A stretch of 64,000 bases of DNA from Ziziphus jujuba (lineage: Eukaryota; Streptophyta; Magnoliopsida; Rosales; Rhamnaceae), in assembly GCF_031755915.1 (NCBI RefSeq), contig NC_083385.1, positions 12,855,001 through 12,919,000 of the forward strand, in the 5' to 3' direction. The notes beneath the pieces were generated by a model that did not search any database, was not told the origin of the DNA, and saw only the letters and a list, made by a program, of their open reading frames with translations. Both the position numbers and the translations under genes were made by a program. This document shows, piece after piece, positions 55,063 through 64,000 of the stretch; positions within the stretch are counted from its first letter, which is position 1; every line of letters starts with the position of its first letter.

Positions 55063-57224
55063 GCATGGCCGCTTAAAAGTTGCCAATATACAATAAACGG
55101 TCATTTTGCAGATTTGCAGTAATTTAATAAAAAGCAGGTTTTATTTTATTTTATTTTTTTGAACGACAATAGTTTGTCTGAAGGAAAAAATGTCAAGTTC
55201 AATTTTATTGATGTAAATTTGAAAAAATAAATTAAAAAATATAGATTTTTTTTTACTGAAAAAATTAAAAAATTTGCATTTGAAACATGGTAAAATTAAT
55301 TAATAATACTAATTAAAATAGCGATATTGATTAGGTACCAAATAAAAAGGAAATTTTATAACAAACATTGTGTATTTATAACATATATAACATTGAAACT
55401 TAATAAACATGATTAAAAATAAATTAATAAAATAAATCAAAACATTTTGTTCAAAAAAAAATTTATGTTTCTTGTACAAAAGTGACAGAACGAAAAACTA
55501 AACAAATAAAAAAATCCACTTTTAGTTTTTAATTTATCCACCGTGTATTAAATTAATACACACAGATATCAACACCAACTCATCTATCCCATTAAACTAA
55601 AAACTAATTAATTTCCTAAACCGTGCACTTCATCTTCCTCCTTCTCCATATACTTTCTATTTTCTCTATAAAAAATTAACAGAACCTAAACCAATCGAAA
55701 CTATTAAAATTATCGTAAAATATCACTGATATTTCCATGAAAATTGTCTAAATATCGTTAATTTTATCAATTATTTTATGAACATTAACGATATCAACGA
55801 CATTGACTGATCTCGCGGGCATGGGGGAAGAAAATTCCTTTACCATCTCTATCAGCATCAGGAATTTATATTTATGCATGCACTTCATCAAAAATAAATA
55901 AATATAATAAAATATGTATGTATGCCCGTGCAACATTTTTCTTCGTTTTAATTTCCTATTGATTTTAGTCTATAAATTGGTTTTAATATTAAAAGTTTAA
56001 TTTCCTTATAAAATTGATCTTCTCGAACAATTTTATGAAGTCTAAGCATTCATTAAAGTCTATAAAATTTATGACTACAATATTTTTCCAAAAAAGAAAA
56101 ACTCAAAATTTTCAAAATTTTACACAAATTTCAAAAATTGATTCAACTATTTATTAAATAAATCACTATCTCAAAATTATCATAGGTTTCACATTTTTTT
56201 TTTTTTTGCTTCTTTTTTCTTCCAAGCTAGGGTTGAAAAAAAGAGAACGAATTAATATATTTTCATGAAACTTTGGTGAAAATATTTATTTATAATTTCA
56301 ACATTGACATATAAGAACATCTCCAATAATATACTATTGCAAAAAAAAATAAGTAAAGTTGTCTATTCTACTATTCCAATGAGAAATAGTAAATTTTACC
56401 ATAGACATTTTTGGTGCCAAATTTTTCAAAATTTATTAATGATTCTTACCATTAAAAAGTTGGTGGAACTCGTATATTTGTTGAACTAAATTTATTTTTT
56501 TAATTAGTTAAAAGAATATTTTAATGTTGATTTCATACCTTTAGTGCACTATTTTTTAGCATTTGCTATTAGAATCGTAATATTAAAGTTTGACATTGAA
56601 TATATTTATCTAAAGCTAATAGCAGATTTTCAATAATAATAAACACTTTAATTAGGCTGTATTCAATAGGCTGTTCATACAACGAATATCATGTGTCATA
56701 CATATTATAAAATCCAAATTGTCTATTTCAAAATTCGATGTTCCTAACTCGGCCTAAAAATTGTTGTTTTTTAAAATAAAATAATAAAAAAAAATTAACG
56801 ATGATATCAATAGCACTTAACAAGAATGTTTTAATTTGATAGCTTTACTTTGGAGAAAAACAAAAGGACAGTCGTCGCTTATTGTGTATGGCGATCTCTC
56901 TTCTTTTTCATAATCGGCCATTGTCGCCTCATCCAGGATAATATTGACCATGATTAAAAATCCTCAACTGGTTTATAAAATTAACCGTGATTATTTAATT
57001 AAAAATTTATCCAAGTCCTCCCCGAAATTTATTCCTAAAAGTGACAAATCCTTAGCTTTAATTTATAAAAAATAATAATAATTCTATAAAAAAACAAACT
57101 CATATTACAAGATAAATAATTTTTCTAAGAGACATAAAAATTAAAAAAACCACATATCTTGTTTAAAAACAAATAATAAAAAAACCACAAATTTAAAATA
57201 ATATTTTTATATTGAGCATTTGTT
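55063..57224. other. AT-rich spacer, no gene recognised
   Basis: A/T-rich sequence with short open frames lacking domain similarity (for example 56304-56489). No RNA gene or repeat family identified. Confidence 0.45.
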
Positions 57225-57780
57225 TTTGTAGGGCCTCACCCATAGCCCCTCATTTGTTTGGGTCGCCTTGAAGAAGAACAAAGTTGTTCCAGAGGCACTT
57301 GACCAGAGATTGAGTGGAAGCAAGACCGGACTTATGGGTTGGGCAGGCACCACGAATTCGGATTTTGGGAAATCCTGCATATTGTTAAAAATAGCGTTCC
57401 ATTGTCATTGAAACTCAAAAAGGCAGTGCACGCAGACTCATTCAAATGGGGCTGTTTCTGTAGAGCATACAGATATACTGTGGTTAGAATTGCCGTGGAA
57501 GTAATAAAAAAACAGGAGCAACTGATACCAAAAGCGCAGCAGACTCAAGAATCAAAGTGTGAATGACACTTCGAAGTGCCTCACGAGGGGAACTTCCATC
57601 GGTTTTAGAGCCAGCGAGTTCCGAATGGTGAAGAAAGAGGAGGTTTACAAGGCAGTGAGGCAGCTGAGTAGATGAAACAACATGTCTCTAAAATGGGAGG
57701 AGAGAACTGCTACTTGTGGTGAGGCCCGAGGCCCAACCGGACAAGCGAGAGAAGGCTGTGGTGGTTGGGGGATCAATCTA
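57225..57780 (+). pseudogene. Remnant of a different UGT (not the cluster type)
   Basis: Translation across frames gives GLTHSPSFVWVALKKNKVVP, then EALDQRLSGS and GLMGWAGTT, a degenerate form of the region leading into the PSPG box. Later come FHCHNSK-like sequence (HCGWNS eroded) and FRMVKKEEVYKAVRQLS near 57624-57671, like the C-terminal helices of UGTs. The spelling differs from the UGT73 cluster and is nearer to the UGT79/91 type, from recall only. Many frame changes; clearly dead. The N-terminal half is absent. Confidence 0.55.
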
Positions 57781-58376
57781 TGAATCTTATTCATCTGCTC
57801 AAGTGCCAGAATTTTCAACAGGGTGACATATAAAGTTGTTAGAAACTTAAAAATTGCCTCACTCCGGTAATGGTCTTCAGTTGTACCTAACAAAAATCAG
57901 CTGCAGTGCCGTGTGTGCGCTTTTTTTTTTTTTTTTTTTTTTAACTTTACCGAAAAGGAAAAGTCAAGCAACTCCCTCCCTTAACTATATGACATCATGT
58001 ATCATAGAATATCAAATATCAAAACTCAGTACATATAGAATCGCGCCCAACAAGAAAAGAAAAGGATAAAAAAAATTAATAATAATGTAGAATGGTTTTA
58101 GTTTCAAATAATAAGAAAATAAAATATGTAAAAGCATTTTTATATCAAATATTAACACCAATGAGTACCATTGGATGACTAGTAAACCGATATTAACACA
58201 AGTTAATCCAACACCAACGCAAGATAAACAATGCAGTCTACACAATGTTTTTGATGGAATTTGTCAACTTCCAAATAAAAACAATCTCTTACAATCGCAT
58301 TTTCACCATCAAACAAAGGCAGTAATTGACAATTACCAAAATACCAAAGAGTTTCTGCAATAAAGCTGTTTCAACA
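57781..58376. other. Spacer and 3' region of SCE1
   Basis: A T-run (57922-57942) then AT-rich sequence. On the - strand the part next to 58377 is presumably the SCE1 3' UTR. No polyadenylation signal stands out uniquely. Confidence 0.4.
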
Positions 58377-61261
58377 TTAGACCAGGGGTGGGTATTGCTT
58401 GGCCTGCTGTCGAACTCTTTTCTTATATTCTGTAGCATCCTGCATAAAATCAAATACCAGAATATAAGCAAAAATGCATAAAAATCCTACCACATAATTG
58501 TCCTATGTCCAAGTCACTCAAAATAACAGCAAGACATCAAGGTTCAAAGCTGCCGATGCCAAATGAAGTTCAGATATTTTATGACACGCTAAAAGCTGAA
58601 CTGTTTGTTCATTGGAGCACCATGTTATATGAAATCTCTACAAGAAATGCTGGACCACAGAAATTTCACTAGGAAAGCAGATATATAAAACCATTTCACC
58701 TAATCTACATTTAACTGTTAAAACAACAAGGTCCTCTCAACCAAAACACTTCAGAAATTTCAGAGGCAAATTACCTGAATGAAGAGGTGATAGCCTTCTG
58801 TCTGCGCAGGATCAGCAGGGTTTGGCTGATCTAGCAGGTCTTGTATACCCACAAGAATTTGCTTCACTGTTATTGCTGGTCTCCACCCCTACAACATCAA
58901 AAGTAGCTATAACCCAGGTCCTAATATTTTCAACTTCCTTCCATTGGTTAAAAGCAGCAGAAAGTACTTACACTATCCTCATTAAGAATTGATAGACAAA
59001 CTGTCCCAGAGGGATAAACGTTTGGATGGAAGAAACCTTGTGGGAATTTACACTTTGGGGGCTTGCTTGGATAGTCCTCACTGAAATGAAGGGTAAGTGG
59101 AAAGTAACCACCCTCCCAGTCAGTCTGCAATATTAATAATAAAAAAAATCTATGACAGTTTGTAAATGGCCTTTGTAATGTTATCGACATTTTAAATTGA
59201 CGAAAAGCAAAGACAGAAAATAATTGTATCCAACACCAAAGACAACATGAATGTTCATAAACCAACAAAAAAATATTTCCACAACATATCCTCAGAAGCT
59301 ACTCCTAGAAATCTTCTTCCTAAAAATCCAGCAACCCCAACCACCATGAAGATGAACAATGAGCTTCAAGTTACTATTCACGCGACTGTTTACGAAACAA
59401 CAGAAGTATGAACCTGAATCGGCCTCTAATGTCCATAATCCGCATTAGCATCCATTAGAAATATTCAACTGCTGTTTTTACTTGCCATCCACAATTTTAC
59501 AATATGTTATTCCTACCAGTTCAGCTCTTTTTAACCCTCCAACTTTGAACCTGAAGAGCCATAAACTTGAATCTAACATTTTTCAGACTTAAACAGTAGT
59601 ATTTCCACCTACTGACAGTGCTGTTCAACATATATAGAGAATCAAAGGTATATATAAAACAAATAAGGAAAGCGTAAGGCAAATAAATAATATTGGAATC
59701 AAAGCTTTAAAAATGGTAACAGAAACAAATTCTATCTAGAACAAGAAATTAAATTCAAGACAATTAGATAATTCTTTAAGAAAGTATCTATCTTAACTTA
59801 TACACAATGAATTATAGCACCTCACCTACATACACAAAAGGTGCATCTTTTCTTAACTTGCAGATACCCTAAAAAGCATATTCAGTTAGTAGTTGCACAA
59901 GTACTTATACATATCCTACAATAGTACTTATACATATACTAGAATACATATCCTGTTAGTAGTTGCTAAGATACAAACAAATGTGCTTTTATGTCTCAAT
60001 GATGGATGCTACCCCAACTTACTGCTTCGTATTTAAGTTTAGTACTCATAATTAATTCAACTTCAGTAATTACTTTGTTAGCTGCTATATATAATGCATA
60101 TAAGTCTATGTTTGGAAGTAAGTCAAGACCAACTCCAACACCATATGTTGACAAATATTCTTGCTATGTACTTACCAACGAGAATATAAAACAAAATTCT
60201 AGTGCAAGTCCACCACAAAATGCATTTCTAAATATTTGAAATATTGATTTTTTAGACTTTCTCACTCAAAAAGAGGTAGAAAAGTTTGATACGTTAACCT
60301 GGAGGAAAACTTCCCGTGCTTTCCATCACTTCACATGATGTATCAAGACCTGCTGCATCAAACGTTTGCTTCTAGTGCACAACATAAATGTTAACCGAGA
60401 AAGACACAGGACAACACCGAGTACAAATAGATCCAATAAAATAGGACAAGTTGGGCCATTCAAAACATCTCTATCAGTAAGCGGGTACACAGCTAACATT
60501 TTGAACAACTAAATGAAAATAATCGTATGAGGAAACACTAAGTGAATCAATCTGATTACTTGCTCAGAGACATGTACATGTTCTCTAGTAGCCAAAGAGT
60601 ATGCACAAAATTCAGTAGCAAAACTCACTCGACATCAAAAAAATACTCTCTTAGCACCATATGAAGTTTCTAGAATAGAATCTAGTATGCTGTATACCAA
60701 ACACCAGGGCAATATGGAATGTAATAAATATCCTATAGACCAGGGCGAGCAATATAGGCAGCACAGCAATGAAAAACCAAAAAAGTAACTAATCATTGTC
60801 ACAGCACAAACCAACGAACAATTCATTAAAAAAAGGTAAAGAAGAACCATATAGCAAAATTCAACCAGAGAAATTATGGGTTTTTTTTTATTTTACTTTT
60901 TGGCAATAAACATACATATACAAAATCATATACACAATCTATATGACAGATAGAGGGCTTACACCAGCCTTGCCAGGGATAGTGCAATGCCACACCATCA
61001 AATTGACCGTTCCATCAGGTAAAGTCTCTGGCTTCGCAACGAAACCCTACAATAGAATACAGAAAGTCAAACAGAATATCAACATAAATTGCAAGCAAAA
61101 AAACGAAGAAATTTAAAATTTTCAAACAAAGTAGGGACAAAATTAAAGGGAAAATTGTCAAAGAGCGATAGAGAAGGAGAAGATGTACGAACATGAGGAT
61201 GGTTCTTACGCCAGGCTTTGCGCTCCTCTGCAAGACGACCACGAGCAATACCACCCGACAT
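58377..61261 (-). CDS. SCE1: SUMO-conjugating enzyme E2 (UBC9/SCE1), five exons, 160 aa
   Basis: Five coding exons on the - strand: 61193-61261, 60963-61046, 58972-59124, 58775-58888, 58377-58439, all with GT donors and AG acceptors. They encode 23+28+51+38+20 = 160 residues, the usual length for this enzyme. The protein starts [20 protein letters not shown] and has the UBC fold core ([20 protein letters not shown]). The catalytic Cys is C94 in [11 protein letters not shown], and the C-terminus is [16 protein letters not shown]. The E2 accepts SUMO from the E1 and passes it to lysines, binding consensus sites itself, in nucleus and cytosol. Introns are 146, 1838, 83 and 335 bp. One residue differs from Arabidopsis as remembered at LNED-S-GWRP (usually Tyr), exactly at the exon 3/4 junction. 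A GA-rich tract lies just upstream of the start. Confidence 0.97.
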
Positions 61262-61500
61262 GGCTCCGGTTTTCTTTTCTCTCTCTCTCTCTCTCTTTAA
61301 AATCCTCTTCCTTTCTCGCTCTAAAAACTCTCTCGCTCTCGGTGGTTTTTTTATACAACAGCCGAGAGATCGCGCAAAAGCTCTTTTTCTTCTTCGTCTT
61401 CTTCTTCAGTTTCCGATTCTGCCCCTACTGAGTTCGAGTCTGAGTCTGAGAGACTTTTTTTTTATGGGAGTCCTCCGCTTAATTTCCAGGAATGTACGGT
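61262..61500 (-). promoter_or_regulatory. SCE1 5' UTR and proximal promoter region
   Basis: In - sense the start codon is preceded by a GA-repeat (61278-61297) and a GAAGAAGAAGACGAAGAAG tract (61386-61407), common in plant leaders. A TATA-like TATAAAAAAACC lies near 61347-61358. Transcription start not determined. Confidence 0.4.
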
Positions 61501-63872
61501 CCAGATGTAATCAAACACTAATGCGGAGCAGCTAATACGCCTATGACCGATTGTCCCTTTCTTGTGTTTTTTTTTTTTTTTTTTTGTTAAAAAAATTCCG
61601 AGTTGATAAATATTAAAAAAAAAAAAATTTCCGTCAAAAAAGTCAATGAATCTGCAAAAAAGAATTCGATTATTCTCGCGTGAGAACCACGCTACTGTTC
61701 TTTCCTTCACGTGACACACGCATGTCACAGTGAAATTGATGGATGCACATGACACTGCCAATCTTTTTTCTTTTTTCTTTTTTCTTTTTTCTTTTTCTTT
61801 TTTTTTTTTTTTTAAATGTTGCAGAAAAGTAAGAAAATGTTTTGTTTCTGAATGGGCCCTTTCCAATTTCACTAGACCCCATCCAATTGAAAGACTAGGT
61901 TCGAAGACCCACTTCTCCATTTAGCCCAATATTATTGGTTCTTCTGGATTGACAACCATTCGTCGATCTATAAGCCCACTATAAAATTTCAGCTCCTTTG
62001 GCCCAAAATCAGATAAAAGTCGATTAAACAATATTTAGATTGTATATTTTAGTAATAAAATTAAATAGTTAACAACGAAGACAGGGTGTTTGACAAAAGT
62101 AATGAGATGAAAGTTTGCATATTTTTGTGAAAGAACAGTATAATATTATTTATAAATTTATAATTAAAAAAATGACATAATGTATGTGAAAGGGGAAGAA
62201 AATGGGAATCGATTTGAAATACACACAAATACACCAATTGTTTTCAACTGATGGAAAATTTGAAATGAATATAGTAGTACAAAACAAATTCCTGAAATAA
62301 AAAAATGAGGAAGCGTTTTGGGTCTGTTCTTTGATGTATAGATAAAGCAAAATCTATCATGTTTAAGTTTTTTACTTTTTATTTTATTTATTTATTTTTT
62401 GGTGTTTCTTTGGCCATAATCATTTTAAGATTTTTGTTTTTTTCGGATAATCATGTTTTAAGATTTTTATTTTATTTTTGTGAATAATCATTTTTAAGAT
62501 TTTTTTTTTTTTTTTTTTTTAGTGAATAATCATGTTTAAGATAGAAAAGGTACTTTATTGGGATTTGAAAGCAGACGAATTGTACGAACAGTGCGCATTG
62601 AACCTAAACAGCACCATTATTATATGGCTGTTCAGACCCACCAACCCAACAATTAGGTTCTTTTAGGGGCTCCTAATTTGTTTTAAGTTCTCTAGATTAA
62701 TGTGATCTAGACCAATTATATCATAGTCAATATACAAAAATTATAGCTTTCAAAAGCAAAAACAAAACAAAAAAAAAGGCTTTCACTACCATAAATTGCA
62801 TGTGGTTTGTCTATGACCAAGTACAATTAACAGTTTTTAAAGGATTAATTGATGCGTTCGGTAACGTGGTTTTTTTAGTTCTAGTTTTTTTTTTTTTTTC
62901 CACTTAATTGTGTATAATTTATTTTATGTCCAGTGTTAACTAATGGTAGTTAAAGTTTATAAAATGTGTAAATTAACTAGAAAATCAAGGGAAAAAAATC
63001 AAATTGAACACAATTTTAAATTGAATTTTTTTTCTTTTTTTCTTTTTCCTTCAATGTATAATTGTTTAAGATATGTAACAAATTATAATTATCATCAATT
63101 ATAACAAATAATATTTTTATATAAATTATAAAATTTATACCTTCCATTTAATTATATTTGATCTATTAAAAAATATAAAAATATATATCGTGTAATTTTT
63201 ATGCTTCGATGAAAATATAAATGTAAAAATTCTCTTTTTCTTCATTTTGCAAGCTTCAGACAATCTGACCATGAATAAATTAATATATTTTTTAAGCAGG
63301 CATATAAGAAATATTAGCTTAAAAACAAATCAAGAGATGGAAGTCCCTTTTACTTCGTGCCAACCATATATTTTACATATATATATATATATATATATTA
63401 CCAAAATACTTCATAAGCAAAGGATCTTCCCATGTTATTAAAAAAAAAAAAATGATCTGTTATTAATCAAAGGGGTCTTCCTCAACTGAAGCTAGCATTT
63501 TAGTTTCTTTGGAAATAAGCCTGTGGCAATCATGTTGTATTCTTAAACAAAATCTAGAATTTGAATCCTTATGCTTCACAATAAAGATAAAAATAAAAAC
63601 TAGCAATTCAAAGGACACCTGTATGGTAGGAACTTATAAACGCGCATTGTGGCACATGCATAAACTTGGAAAAAAGAACAAAGATAAAAGTTTGCACCAA
63701 TGGCACTTAACAATCAAGGTCCAAGACAATACATGATTCCGAAACAAAATTATAGGGAAGAAAGATTCCAGGCATACTGGCTGGCTGTGCTGTTTGATTT
63801 GGAAAAACCTTTTATAGAGGTTTTTACCTTTTACAGCTATAAAGGTTGTACCCAAAGATCTATATGTGTGCA

Positions 63873-63906
<34 letters not shown>

Positions 63907-64000
63907 CTTTCTCTCCATGTCATAATCAAATGGTCACTATTCAATGCTCCCTGGCTAGCTAACTAGCTTCTGTAGTCTAAGAAGTCGTTAAAATAAAAAT
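61501..64000. other. AT-rich intergenic DNA, no gene recognised
   Basis: Homopolymer T and A tracts (61568-61586, 62500-62520), a CTTTTTT-type array at 61767-61814, and AT microsatellites at 63379-63399 and 63878-63905. Short open frames cross these repeats and are not supported as genes. The sequence is truncated by the window end. Confidence 0.45.

Noticed and set aside
58948..59268. 106-codon frame as a separate E2-like gene
   Set aside because: It is SCE1 exon 3 read through into the flanking introns; proper splice sites define the exon as 58972-59124.
60006..60239. 77-codon + strand frame in SCE1 intron 2
   Set aside because: Serine/threonine-rich AT-biased translation without domain; sits in an intron of the opposite strand gene.

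Overview
The window looks like nuclear DNA of a eudicot, probably a woody rosid, though the sequence alone does not fix the species. It is very AT-rich, with many A/T homopolymers and AT microsatellites. It carries plant-type LTR retrotransposons primed by initiator-Met tRNA, intronless family-1 UDP-glycosyltransferase (UGT) genes, and a five-exon plant SUMO-conjugating enzyme gene.

Layout. (1) About 1-9830 is more GC-rich and has organelle character: a mitochondrial-type trnE(UUC), a plastid-type trnH(GUG) as found in plant mitochondrial genomes, and Gypsy and Copia scraps. I read it as a nuclear insertion of mitochondrial DNA (NUMT) or an assembly junction. (2) About 10.5-55.1 kb is a tandem cluster of UGT73-type genes, all on the + strand. 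Three are intact (21977-23440, 26221-27681, 53569-55062). Two have full-length reading frames split by retrotransposons (10560-17622, 43990-51804). One is both decayed and split (31054-37983). Three short remnants lie at 20772, 25401 and 41493. (3) A more diverged UGT remnant lies near 57.2-57.8 kb. (4) SCE1, the SUMO E2 gene, lies on the - strand at 58377-61261. (5) The rest, to 64000, is AT-rich and shows no gene.

Mobile DNA. A Tnt1-like Copia element (11404-16997) has identical 412-bp LTRs, a CGTTC target duplication and an intact 1338-codon polyprotein. A second Copia element (31813-37380) has LTRs that are about 99% identical but a broken polyprotein. A Gypsy derivative (44474-50801) has 1135-bp LTRs about 3% diverged and a scrambled pol. 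Each sits inside a UGT coding region. There is also a tRNA-like SINE with a perfect 16-bp target duplication (27826-27934), and a long-TIR element carrying an ankyrin-gene fragment (28601-30010).

Interpretation. Shared non-coding sequence suggests that a two-gene cassette (A gene, about 3 kb of spacer, B gene) was repeated in tandem. The A copies stayed coding, whereas every recognisable B copy is decayed, and two of them share the same one-base insertion. The encoded UGTs keep the catalytic His/Asp pair and a 44-residue PSPG box ending in Gln. They should therefore be cytosolic glucosyltransferases of small molecules; resemblance to saponin-related UGT73 enzymes is from recall, and the acceptors are unknown. 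SCE1 is an unrelated housekeeping gene at the cluster edge.
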